Positions 55,108-63,283 of a stretch of DNA of 64,000 nucleotides are shown in pieces; positions within the stretch are counted from its first letter, which is position 1, and each line of letters begins with the position of its first letter. Where the stretch lies: positions 3,852,501-3,916,500 of the forward strand of contig NZ_RCCC01000001.1 in NCBI RefSeq assembly GCF_003663825.1. Direction: 5' to 3'. Source of the stretch: Acidovorax sp. 106 (GTDB lineage: Bacteria > Pseudomonadota > Gammaproteobacteria > Burkholderiales > Burkholderiaceae_C). The notes below the pieces were generated by a model. It was given only the letters and a program-made list of their open reading frames with translations, did not search any database and was not told the DNA's origin. Position numbers and translations under genes: made by a program.

Positions 55108-56829
55108 TCACCCCCCGGCGGTGTAGCGCACCACCCGGTTGCGCCCGTCGCGCTTGGCGCGGTACAGCGCGGCGTCGGCGTTTTGCACCAGCGCGTCGGC
55201 ATCCTGCCCATCGTCAGGCATGCAGGCCATGCCCACCGATATGGTGATGGGCGGATGCACATTGCCGCCGTCAGCCACAGGGGGCATCTTCATCACCGCA
55301 TCGCACAGGGCCTGGGCGCGCTCCAGCGCCACCTGCGGCGTGGTGTTGGGCAGCACCACGGTGAACTCTTCGCCGCCATAGCGCGCTACCAGGTCGCTCG
55401 CGCGTACCGTGTCGGTCAGGGTCTGCGCCACGCTGCGCAGCACCCGGTCGCCCAACTCGTGGCCAAACTTGTCGTTGAACTGCTTGAAGTGGTCCACGTC
55501 AATCATCAGCACGGCCAGGGGCGTGTCGGGTTGGTCGGGGCTGCGCCGCTCGGCCCGCAGCACCTCGCGCGTCAGCGATTCGTCCAGAAAGCGGCGGTTG
55601 TACAAGCCGGTGAGCGCATCGCGGATGGACTGCTGGCGCAGCGACTCGCGCAGGCGCAGGTTGCCCAGCGACAGCGACACCTGCTCCAGCGCCGTCTGCC
55701 GCAGCTGCGCCAGCAGGGCCTCAGGCAGGCACACAGAGGCGCCATGCGGGTCTAGCACCAGCAGGCCCGTCAGGTCGCCATGCGAGGCCACCGGAAAGCA
55801 CAGCGTGCCTTGCAGCGAAGGCTCGTCCCCCTGCTGCAGGTGCCGGCAGGTGCTGGCCTGGCCGTGATCGGGCTGGGCAAAGGGCTGGCCTTTGCGCAGT
55901 GCCCAGCATTCCTGCGGCTCAAAATATTCGGTAAAGGGCCGCTCGCCCCAGGCCACGCAGCGGCGCAGCTGGTTGCGCGATGCCGACATCAGGTACAGCG
56001 CGCCCGATGCCGCGTGCAGCAGCACTGGCAGCCGCTCTTGCAGCAGGGCCTGCGCTTCGGCCATGTCTGCGCAGGTCTGCAAAAAACGCCCCAGCTGCGA
56101 CAGGCGCTGCATGTGTGCGTTGTGTTCGCTGGTGCGCTCTGCCAGCGCCAGCAGCTCGGCGTTGCGCGTGGTCAGGTCGGCCTCGTTGTCGGCCATGCGG
56201 CGCGCAAAGGCCACGCCACGCGCCACCACCAGCAGCAGCAACCCCACGCCGGTCAGCATGGCTAGCGCGGTGGTGATGTAGGCGCGCTTGATCGCTTGGT
56301 CGTGCGCCGCCTGCAGCTGGGCGATGCTTTCGTTTTGCAGCGCTGAAAAGCGCTGGGCGCTGGCACCCAGCTTCTCCATCAGCGCCAGGCCTTGGCCGTC
56401 GCGCACCCCTGCGACGGCCTGCTCGCTCTGGCCTGCCACGTGCATGCTCACGGCCTGCGCCAGTTCTTGCAATTTTTCATCCACCAGCGCCAGCATTTCA
56501 TTGAGTTGGGCCTTGGCCTGGGGGTCGGTCACCATCTGCTCGAGCTGGCGGCGCGTGCCGCGCACTTCAGACACCGCCACATGGTAGGGGGCCAGATGGT
56601 CTGAGGTGCCCGCAATCAGGTAGCCGCGCTGGCCGATCTCTGCAATCAGCACCAGGCGTAACAGTGCGTCGGTGGTGTGCACCGAGCGATAGGCCGCGTC
56701 CAGCGTTTGCTGTGCCCGCACCAGGCCCAGCAAGCTGTGCACTGTGGCACCCCCACTCAGCAGCAGACCCGCAAACACTGCGGCCAGACTCCATCGTTGT
56801 GCGGTGGGCATTCTGTGGGTGTGGGGCAT
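55108..56829 (-). CDS. Diguanylate cyclase with CHASE3, GAF-like and GGDEF domains
   Basis: A 573-residue membrane sensor. Two membrane helices (about 10-30 and 180-205) flank a CHASE3-type periplasmic domain. A cytoplasmic GAF-like region follows (about 245-400), then GGDEF (about 415-570). The active site is RYGGEEF, and an inhibitory-site RASD stands five residues before it, so product feedback is likely. The start at MPHTHRM is an ATG; an in-frame GTG lies ten codons upstream. It makes cyclic di-GMP. Confidence 0.92.
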   Translation of the reverse strand: MPHTHRMPTAQRWSLAAVFAGLLLSGGATVHSLLGLVRAQQTLDAAYRSVHTTDALLRLVLIAEIGQRGYLIAGTSDHLAPYHVAVSEVRGTRRQLEQMVTDPQAKAQLNEMLALVDEKLQELAQAVSMHVAGQSEQAVAGVRDGQGLALMEKLGASAQRFSALQNESIAQLQAAHDQAIKRAYITTALAMLTGVGLLLLVVARGVAFARRMADNEADLTTRNAELLALAERTSEHNAHMQRLSQLGRFLQTCADMAEAQALLQERLPVLLHAASGALYLMSASRNQLRRCVAWGERPFTEYFEPQECWALRKGQPFAQPDHGQASTCRHLQQGDEPSLQGTLCFPVASHGDLTGLLVLDPHGASVCLPEALLAQLRQTALEQVSLSLGNLRLRESLRQQSIRDALTGLYNRRFLDESLTREVLRAERRSPDQPDTPLAVLMIDVDHFKQFNDKFGHELGDRVLRSVAQTLTDTVRASDLVARYGGEEFTVVLPNTTPQVALERAQALCDAVMKMPPVADGGNVHPPITISVGMACMPDDGQDADALVQNADAALYRAKRDGRNRVVRYTAGG

Positions 56830-57241
56830 GGCGGCTGAAACTCCTGGGGAATGGGCCACGCCAATGGTGGGCGCGCCAGTTCATCGTAGGGACGCCCAGC
56901 CCGCAGCGCATCCGGGGATTTACCCGTTGGCTGTGGCACGGCGTTCAGCACTATTTTAGGCATAACAGGCCGCTAGGCATTGAAAAATATGCGCAGGCTG
57001 CTATCGAAATGATAGTTTATTGAGTGGCCCATGGGCGCAATGAATGGTGGCTGGTTTGTGTCCCGCTTGCTATGGGCCTGCGCCTGGCTTGCAGCCGATG
57101 GATGGCTGGGCGATGACGCGTCAGTGGCGGGCTACCGGCCTTGCATGCAGGAGCAAAGCCGATGCATCCACAACTCAAGGATTCAAGGACCCGCAACTCA
57201 GCGACCAGGGGCCCGGCGATCAGTGGCCCAGCCGCTGGTGC
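56830..57241. other. Intergenic region with family A repeat copy 10
   Basis: A 412-base gap. Bases 56978-57020 hold a short family A copy (GCATTGAAAAATATGCGCAGG, GCTGCTATCG, GATAGTTTA). The rest has no gene, hairpin or operator I can support. Confidence 0.5.
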
Positions 57242-58342
57242 TCAAGCCCCAGTCTTGACCAGCGTGCGTCGGCATGTCGGAAAGTGGGCACACCCCCAGA
57301 ACTTGCCGCCGTCGCTGCCCCGCGTGCGCTCCAGCATCTTGATGCCGCAGCTGGCGCAAGTGGGCCGCCAGTATTCCCCCTCGTACGCCACCTGCAGCAG
57401 TGCCTGCTGCTGCGCCGGTGTGCGCCGCGCAATCAGCTGCAGCAAGCCCGCGCCGTCCAGCGTATGGATGCTGTTGGCCCTGGCAAACTCCAGCGCGGCT
57501 TCGGTGTAGGTGGATGTGGTGGCATAGGTGCCGCGCTTGAGCTGGTGCGACGCCATGACGCCAAAAAACTCGCGCATCTCGCGCACGCCCACCGGCTTGC
57601 TTTGCCAATGCTTGCACTGCACCACAGCCGCAGGGCCGGGGCTGTTGCGGCTGTGCAGCCAAATGTCTACCCCGCCATCGGCCCCATGCGACTGGGCCCG
57701 CGTCTCAAAGCCCGCCTGGGCAAACAGGGCCTCGCACACGGCTTCAAATCGGCGCCATTCAATCGCGGCAAACACGGCCGTGCTCCAGCCGTTGTCTGCC
57801 ATGCCCGCCCCGCTGCTGCCCGCTGGAGCCGTGTCGCCAGCCAGAGGCTGCGCATCGCGCTGCAGGTGGGGCTCGGTGCGTTGGGGCGCCATAGCGTGCG
57901 GCTGTGCCGGGTTGTCCTCTGCGGTCAGGGGCGCCACCGTGCCGGGGTCTGCGCCCCAGCTCGACCCCAGGGTGCTGGCCCATTCAGGCTGTGGCGCGGA
58001 GCGGGGCACTTGCTGCAAGTGGGTGCGCTGGCGGCGCTGCCGCTGCTGCCGTTGTGCCGGGGCCTGCCCGCCTTGCTCGGCCATGTGCAGCCGGGGCGAC
58101 TTGGCGCGCACCGCATAGTGCACGGCCAACAGCAACACGCCCACCGCCAGCACTGTCCACCCCACTGGCCGCAGGCCTTGCACCACCGCTGTAGCCACGG
58201 GCGTCTGCCCCGCCAGCAGGGGCAGCACCACCAGCATCCCCAGGCCCAGCGCGCAGGCCGTCCAGCCTTTTTCTTGCAACTCGCGCCGGGCGCGGTCTTG
58301 CCGCTTGCTGCGGCCCAGGGGGCTGTACCGGGTGTGTGCCAA
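57242..58342 (-). CDS. Membrane-anchored Mrr-type restriction endonuclease with zinc ribbon
   Basis: A 366-residue protein with two membrane helices near the N-terminus, a Gln/Arg-rich linker, then an Mrr-type catalytic domain (ADGGVDIWLHS...AAVVQCKHW), with the Asp and QxK pair expected of PD-(D/E)XK enzymes. The C-terminus is a topoisomerase-type zinc ribbon (CASCGIKMLERT...CAHFPTCRRT). The start is a TTG because GAGGAGAA lies six bases upstream; an ATG at 58429 without ribosome site is an alternative. It probably acts on modified or foreign DNA. Confidence 0.86.
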   Translation of the reverse strand: MAHTRYSPLGRSKRQDRARRELQEKGWTACALGLGMLVVLPLLAGQTPVATAVVQGLRPVGWTVLAVGVLLLAVHYAVRAKSPRLHMAEQGGQAPAQRQQRQRRQRTHLQQVPRSAPQPEWASTLGSSWGADPGTVAPLTAEDNPAQPHAMAPQRTEPHLQRDAQPLAGDTAPAGSSGAGMADNGWSTAVFAAIEWRRFEAVCEALFAQAGFETRAQSHGADGGVDIWLHSRNSPGPAAVVQCKHWQSKPVGVREMREFFGVMASHQLKRGTYATTSTYTEAALEFARANSIHTLDGAGLLQLIARRTPAQQQALLQVAYEGEYWRPTCASCGIKMLERTRGSDGGKFWGCAHFPTCRRTLVKTGA

Positions 58343-58776
58343 AGTGTTCTCCTCGTAGGGCGCCACCGCAGGCAGGCGGTGGGCGGCAGTTGTTGGGGCG
58401 GTTGGGGTGCTTAAGTCGCCCCAAGGCATTGAAATACTGGCGTAGGCAGCTACTAAAATAATAGCGTTTTGGCAGCGCTTTTTGCGCCGCCTGCAACGTG
58501 CGGCGCGGCCTAAATATTACATTTAGTTAACACTTTTGGGTATATTGTTACGCGCGGCATGGTTTGCACCCGTTCCGGGCTTTAGTGCGCTTTGCCGGGC
58601 TCTGCCGGGCCGGTGCCCTGCGGGCCGCATCTGCGTTCAGTGCAGCGCGTTGGGCCGCGCAGTCTCTTGATCCTGTGCACGAATCAAGCGGTGCGTGTGC
58701 GCTGTCGATCAGGATGGGCGGCTATGCAAAGCCCCCGACGACGCGGATACGGCGTGGCGATTCGAGCAAAGGGGCG
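58343..58776. other. Intergenic region with family A repeat copy 11
   Basis: A 434-base gap. Bases 58426-58470 hold a diverged copy (GGCATTGAAATACTGGCGTAGG, CAGCTACTAAAATAATAGC). The rest contains AT-rich spans (58508-58552) that may be promoters, but no gene is supported. Confidence 0.5.
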
Positions 58777-59103
58777 CTAGGCCTGCCACACCCCAAACCC
58801 GGCCGACCGCAGGTCAATGCCGATTTCAATCTCGCGGTCTACCGCCTCTTCGTAAGGCATGGGGTTAAAGCCCTCGTACAGGTCTGGCAGCAACCACAGG
58901 CCGTACTGCTGCACATACCGGTTGGCCTGAATGCCCGCCTTGTGCTTGTCAAACCGCACATCCGGGTCCAGCCCCGTCATGCCCACATACACGCACGGCT
59001 TGCCGTCGATATAGCCAGGGTTGCAGCGGCGAAAGCGCGGCTCCAGCAGCACGTCTTTCGATAGTTCGATGACGTAGACGTGGTGGTGTGGGCGGCGGGA
59101 CAT
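58777..59103 (-). CDS. GIY-YIG-like nuclease-fold protein
   Basis: A 108-residue protein. Segments HVYVIEL and CVYVGMTGLDPDVRFDKHKAG resemble the GIY-YIG nuclease core with both signature triplets altered (VYV and YVG), plus Arg and His in the expected places and a C-terminal acidic helix (EEAVDREIEIG). It lies 32 bases after the AbiEii-type toxin gene and could be its third partner. Activity is uncertain. Confidence 0.58.
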   Translation of the reverse strand: MSRRPHHHVYVIELSKDVLLEPRFRRCNPGYIDGKPCVYVGMTGLDPDVRFDKHKAGIQANRYVQQYGLWLLPDLYEGFNPMPYEEAVDREIEIGIDLRSAGFGVWQA

Positions 59104-59135
59104 GGTGCGCGTTGTCGGTGGGGCGGAGTGTTGCC

Positions 59136-59849
59136 TCAGGCCTCGGGCACGATGCGCCGCAGGGCTCGCACCTTTTGCCACAGCGCCGCTTTGGGCATGA
59201 GCATGCCCATCGCTTGCATGCAGCGCTCCAGCCAGCCAGTGCGGGTTTGCAGTCGGTCTATGGCTTTGCCCAGGTCGCGCGCTACCGAAGGGCCATAGGC
59301 TTCTGCGGCCTTGGCCAGCGCGCCGCGCAAGGCGGGCAGGGGTAGCTCCATCATGGCAAGGTCGATCACGTCGCGGCTGAACACGCCATCGTCGGCCTGC
59401 CGGTCTGAGTTGGCCAACAGCTTGGATGCAGCCAAGTCCAGCCGTGTCAGCGTGCTGACCCCGCACACCGTGTCGCCCGCCACCGGTGGCTCCAGTGCAA
59501 TGCGCGCCTCGCGCACGATCTCCAGCTTGATGGCCTGCCCATCCATCTGCACCTGCGTGCGAATGCCGTATTGGTCGGCCCGAATCTCGCGCAGGGCCAC
59601 CAGCGGCTGGGCATGCGGGTGGGTGATGGCGGCCAAGCCATCAGGGCCTGTGAGCAGGTGCCGAAGCTCCCGGTAACCGCCCGCGTCCGACACCAAAAAG
59701 TCAATGTCCACCGACTCGCGGTACTCGCCGTAGCGCAACGCAATGCAGGTGCCACCCCCAAACAGGCAACCGTGCTGCCGCAGCGTGTCTCCATTCATCG
59801 CCGCCAGCACATGCGCAATGCGCTGGTGGTGCGGGCGCTCAAACTGCAT
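59136..59849 (-). CDS. AbiEii/AbiGii-type nucleotidyltransferase toxin
   Basis: A 237-residue nucleotidyltransferase of the AbiEii toxin family. The catalytic motif is CLFGGGTCIALRYGEYRESVDIDF (GG-T...S-D-D). VSTLTRLDLAASKLLANSDR is a second conserved stretch. Members modify tRNA or other nucleotides and block growth on phage attack. Its ATG overlaps the upstream HTH gene's stop by 11 bases, the usual antitoxin-toxin order. Confidence 0.86.
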   Translation of the reverse strand: MQFERPHHQRIAHVLAAMNGDTLRQHGCLFGGGTCIALRYGEYRESVDIDFLVSDAGGYRELRHLLTGPDGLAAITHPHAQPLVALREIRADQYGIRTQVQMDGQAIKLEIVREARIALEPPVAGDTVCGVSTLTRLDLAASKLLANSDRQADDGVFSRDVIDLAMMELPLPALRGALAKAAEAYGPSVARDLGKAIDRLQTRTGWLERCMQAMGMLMPKAALWQKVRALRRIVPEA

Positions 59850-60342
59850 CGCTGGCCTTTGCGTTAGCGGCGGGCTGCAGTGCCAGCCGCAATGCCTCTA
59901 GCAACGCCTGCTCGTGGGCAGGCATGGCCGTCATGTCCAGGTGCCGCGCATTGCGTTCGTAAATGCCCAGCGCCTCGGCGGGCGTGAGGGTATCCGTGCC
60001 ATGCACCTGCCACGCCAATGCGCGCAGATGTGGGTAGTCCGCCAGCGCCACCCGCGCCGGAATCCAGCCCGTGCGGTCTGCCTTTGCGGCGGGCGGTGCC
60101 TGCGTGCCGGTTTGGGCCAGCAGCCCCATGCCCAGCGCCGCCATGGCGTTGCACCACGCGCCCATGGTCACCGAGGGCTCGCCCTTCTCAATGCGGTGCA
60201 GCGTCACCCGCGACAGCCCTGCGGCTTCTGCCGTCACCGTAGCACTCAGCCGCAGCGCCTTGCGCTGGGCGCGAATCTGCGCGCCCAGGGTTTGCAACTG
60301 GGCGGCGCAATGTTCAGGTGTAATCGGTGCGGGTGATGGCAT
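59839..60342 (-). CDS. HTH antitoxin of the AbiEii-type module
   Basis: A 167-residue protein with a helix-turn-helix at about residues 20-60 (RAQRKALRLSATVTAEAAGLSRVTLHRIEKGEPSVTM) of XRE type. The C-terminal half is a helical domain of unknown function. It lies just upstream of and overlaps the AbiEii-type toxin, so it is probably the antitoxin and autorepressor. The start at MPSPAPIT is chosen over MRNIM because the dyad at 60346-60391 sits there. Confidence 0.78.
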   Translation of the reverse strand: MPSPAPITPEHCAAQLQTLGAQIRAQRKALRLSATVTAEAAGLSRVTLHRIEKGEPSVTMGAWCNAMAALGMGLLAQTGTQAPPAAKADRTGWIPARVALADYPHLRALAWQVHGTDTLTPAEALGIYERNARHLDMTAMPAHEQALLEALRLALQPAANAKASDAV

Positions 60343-60345
60343 GAT

Positions 60346-60391
60346 GTTTCTCATTATTTGCAAAAATGCTTTTTTGTCAAATATGAGAAAC
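60346..60391. promoter_or_regulatory. Candidate operator dyad of the toxin-antitoxin promoter
   Basis: GTTTCTCATTATTTG and CAAATATGAGAAAC are near-perfect inverted arms, 17 bases apart, immediately before the HTH gene start. An autorepressor site for the HTH antitoxin is the natural reading. Confidence 0.6.
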
Positions 60392-60452
60392 ACTTTTTGG
60401 ATTTTTGGGGCTAGGGCTACCGTTCACAATGCCTTTGACGCTATTTTTATGA

Positions 60453-60514
60453 ATCAAATCCGACCCCAGCGCTTGCACTACCAGCGCAAGCAGCTATCAA
60501 AATAGAAGCAAATT
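60453..60514. repeat. Family A palindromic repeat, copy 12
   Basis: AGCGCTTGCACTACCAGCGCAAGCAGCTATC then AATAGAAGCAAATTG: a diverged copy with both inverted arms. It lies between the toxin-antitoxin block and the next minus-strand gene. Confidence 0.7.
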
Positions 60515-60528
60515 GTGTGCAAAGAGAT

Positions 60529-60867
60529 TCAGGCCGACGCCCCCGACCCACCGGCCAGCGCGCCCAGCAGCCGCGCGCTCACCTCGGCCGCATCGGGCGT
60601 GGCAAAAGCCATGTTGTGCTGGTCCGTCAGCGGGCCGTGGCCGGGTTCCATGCCGCCGCCAGCGCCGTAGCCCATGGCCTTGAACTTCCACACCCCGCCT
60701 ATCTTTTTGAGCGAACCCACATGTGCGCCCGTGGCCGTGTGCACCGCCACCACCTCGGCGTTGACGGGCAGCAACTGCAGCGGCCCCGCCAGCGGGCCGG
60801 GCGGCACGGGGCCATAGGTGGGGGTGAATGGGGGCAACGGGGACGGCGTGGGTGGCGTAGATAGCAT
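60529..60867 (-). CDS. Hypothetical Gly/Pro-rich small protein
   Basis: A 112-residue protein with a Pro-rich first third (STPPTPSPLPPFTPTYGP). A compact part follows (VAVHTATGAHVGSLKKIGGVWKFKAMGYGAGGGMEPGHGPLTDQHN). No signal peptide is evident and I recognise no family. It is preceded by 155 bases and a repeat, so it may stand alone. Confidence 0.6.
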   Translation of the reverse strand: MLSTPPTPSPLPPFTPTYGPVPPGPLAGPLQLLPVNAEVVAVHTATGAHVGSLKKIGGVWKFKAMGYGAGGGMEPGHGPLTDQHNMAFATPDAAEVSARLLGALAGGSGASA

Positions 60868-61021
60868 GGCGGTGTTTGTATCGCAAATTGCGCAGCACCT
60901 GCCGCACCGGGGGCCTTTGGTGCTGCGCAGGCTTATCGCTGGCTATTGGTATGCCGGTATGCCCGCCGCCACGGTAGCTAGTCGGCACACCGGGGTCGTC
61001 ATTGGCCTCATGCGGCACAGG

Positions 61022-61082
61022 TCAAATCAGCTGGTAGCGCTTGCAATGCAAGCGCAGGCAGCTATGAAAAGCGTAGCGATAG
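61022..61082. repeat. Family A palindromic repeat, copy 13
   Basis: CAAATCAGCTGGTAGCGCTTGC / GCAAGCGCAGGCAGCTATG then GCGTAGC. The central GCGCTTGCAATGCAAGCGC is a perfect palindrome. Confidence 0.78.
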
Positions 61083-61141
61083 AGTAGTGGATGCTGCAGC
61101 GAAGCCCCCATGACGGACCCATGGCCTGACTTGAACGCCAG

Positions 61142-61942
61142 CTAAACCCCTGGTGGCGTCCACAAAAGCGCACCCCCACCCAGCAAACCCATGCCAAACA
61201 GCGTCCAGTCGTTGATGATGTGCGCGCCCGTAGAAACCCAGAGGTTCTTGGTCATGATCCACGGCAGCGTCAGCACCAGCCTGGCGGTGCCGATGATGGC
61301 CAGGCACTGGACCACATTCCACCCATACGTAGGTAGATGCATCAGGCCAAACAGGGCCGCAGACAGGAGCCACGCTGCCACCACAGCGGTTTTGCGGCGG
61401 GCCCCCAAACGCTGGGTGAACAGCGCCATCAGCGCCAAAAAGGGCAGGATGGTGATCAGCTCCTCCCCCAGAAGCTGCGGCGCCATGTTGGCAAAGATGA
61501 TGACGCGCTCCCACGGGCCGCTGGCCTGCAACATCGTCGCGCCAGGGTTGGTCGCCTGGGGCATCACCGATGTCAGCATCAACCCCACGGCCACCGTCAC
61601 CACAATGTTGAGCAGCGCAAAGCAAAACATCCACAGCACATCGCGCGCAGACACCCTGGCAAACAAACTTTGCCAATGCCCCGGAGCCACCCAGCGCAGG
61701 CAAGCCAAGGGAATCAGCGCAAGCAGTACCGACGGAATCAGCCTGCCTGCAGGGGGCCAAGGCCAAGCAATGGGCAAAGTCACCACCAGCAACCCGGCAG
61801 CTGCCGCAGCCATCAGCAGCAGCCACTGCGGCCCGGAGATGCGGGCGGGCTGGTTGTTGAAGAAAGGAAACTCGCGCCCCGGCCGCTCAATCCAGCCAAA
61901 ACGCTCCATCGCCACCGATGCTTGCCCGGTCGGTTTGTGCAT
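61142..61942 (-). CDS. CPBP-family intramembrane protease homologue
   Basis: A 266-residue membrane protein with about eight helices. It carries the CPBP motifs GEELITILPF (motif 1, EE), FGLMH (motif 2) and GAHIINDW (motif 3). The arginine normally at the sixth position of motif 1 (EExxxR) is isoleucine here. The start at MHKPTGQA is an ATG; the upstream TTG frame is not supported. The role is unknown; the family includes bacteriocin-associated and CAAX-like proteases. Confidence 0.82.
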   Translation of the reverse strand: MHKPTGQASVAMERFGWIERPGREFPFFNNQPARISGPQWLLLMAAAAAGLLVVTLPIAWPWPPAGRLIPSVLLALIPLACLRWVAPGHWQSLFARVSARDVLWMFCFALLNIVVTVAVGLMLTSVMPQATNPGATMLQASGPWERVIIFANMAPQLLGEELITILPFLALMALFTQRLGARRKTAVVAAWLLSAALFGLMHLPTYGWNVVQCLAIIGTARLVLTLPWIMTKNLWVSTGAHIINDWTLFGMGLLGGGALLWTPPGV

Positions 61943-62002
61943 TGCCACCCCCTCTTGAAAGCCAGCGAGCGCGCTCTCTGGCGGTTGAATGCCCAAATTA
62001 TG

Positions 62003-62066
62003 AGAGATATCTGGCTGTAGCGCACATAGAACAAGCGCAGGTAGCTATCAAAAGAGTAGCAATTGA
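62003..62066. repeat. Family A palindromic repeat, copy 14
   Basis: GGCTGTAGCGCACATAGAACAAGCGCAGG, GTAGCTATC, AAGAGTAGCAATTG: a weakly conserved copy between the CPBP gene and the DUF924 pseudogene. Confidence 0.6.
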
Positions 62067-62074
62067 GGGGCCGT

Positions 62075-62608
62075 TTAGAACGAAGACCCAGGCTCGTTCA
62101 AAAACGCCAGTTCTTCAGGCGTTGAGGTGCGGCCCAGGACGGCATTGCGGTGCGGATAACGGCCAAAGCGGTCAATGATGGCCTTGTGGCGGCGCTCAAA
62201 GTCCAGATTGTTTTCCATACCCGGCTGCGCAAACAGCTTGAGGGCTTGCTCATGGATCACCGCCGATTCGCTGTGCATGTACGGCATGTAGGCAAACACG
62301 CGCTGCGCCGTGGGCAGGCTGCGGTCTTGCCCGCTGGCTACCAGCTCTTGCGCCAGGGCGAGGGCCAGCGCGTCTTGCGCGAAGGCGTGGGGCGTATCGC
62401 GGTACACATTGCGCGAGAACTGGTCCAGCACCAGGATTTCAGCCAGCCGGCCCTCTGGAGTGGCGCGCTAGGGGAACAGCTCGCAGCGGGCTGCGGCATC
62501 CAGCGTGGGGCCGAAGCGAGTGCGGATGGTTTCGTCCAGTACAACGTCTTTTGTGAAGTGCTGTTTTGGATCTATGTCGCTGAGCCAGAATGTGAGAACC
62601 GTGCCCAT
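62075..62608 (-). pseudogene. DUF924 family protein interrupted by an in-frame amber codon
   Basis: Read from ATG at 62608 the frame gives MGTVLTFWLSDIDPKQHFTK, then ...RCELFP, a TAG at 62468-62470 (codon 47), and then in the same frame RATPEGRLAEILVLDQFSRNVYRDTPHAF...ENNLDFERRHKAIIDRFGRYPHRN. The second part is a classical DUF924 sequence, and the position of the stop is normally a tryptophan, so TGG to TAG is the simplest explanation. Downstream the frame is intact to 62075. This is either a pseudogene, amber read-through, or a sequence error. Confidence 0.85.
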
Positions 62609-62647
62609 TAGTTGATGGAGTGCAGAGGTATTCAAAACTGGCAATAT

Positions 62648-63283
62648 TTAATTTATTTGAGAGGCAATTGCAGTGATCAGCTGTTTTTCAAATTTTTGAA
62701 AACTAGGAAGGCGTTTAAGAGAATCAAAGTCTTCCATGAAGCTTGCGATACGTCTTCTTGCGCGGTGTGCATCAAATTGCTTTAATCTTCTAGGGGCTAA
62801 ATTCGTTGCAGTTTTTAGCGCGGTGAATAAAACAGATTTAGGATCTGGAAGCTGCTCGATATCGCGATTTCGTGGCAAATTTAATTCAACGGTCCCATTT
62901 TTGTTATCGGCTGCACATCGAATTGCATGTGCATTGGTCAAGAGCCAACTTTCAATCATTCGTACTGGTACAGCTGGTACCACTGGAATTGGGATTTCGG
63001 CATGTGTATGTGCAGCAATAATTTCAGTTATTCTTTTTTCGATAGACATGCTCTCGGCATCTCTATGGCAAACAATGATGTGAGGCTCGTATGATGAATA
63101 GGCTTTTTTTAATCTTGAATGTAAGGGGCCGTGTGCAGGTATTACTTCTCGTGCTTCGGAGATGCGAAAGGCTTGTTCTGGGAATGACGTGTCTGTAATC
63201 CATTGAATCAAATCGTGAATGCACAAATCAGAGGTTCCATCGCAAACTATGGATATAGTAATGACGCTCAAGACCAACCTCAT
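62648..63283 (-). CDS. Small TOPRIM-like partner of an AAA ATPase
   Basis: A 211-residue protein. The N-terminus (SVITISIVCDGTSDLCIHDLIQW) and HIIVCHRDAE near residue 75 place acidic residues as in TOPRIM-type nuclease folds such as DUF4276 or DUF4435 proteins. A helical C-terminus ends in a basic patch. Its ATG overlaps the ATPase stop (ATGA). The codon and base usage is visibly more AT-rich than the preceding genes. This is likely the effector of a two-gene defence module; family assignment is tentative. Confidence 0.6.
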   Translation of the reverse strand: MRLVLSVITISIVCDGTSDLCIHDLIQWITDTSFPEQAFRISEAREVIPAHGPLHSRLKKAYSSYEPHIIVCHRDAESMSIEKRITEIIAAHTHAEIPIPVVPAVPVRMIESWLLTNAHAIRCAADNKNGTVELNLPRNRDIEQLPDPKSVLFTALKTATNLAPRRLKQFDAHRARRRIASFMEDFDSLKRLPSFQKFEKQLITAIASQIN

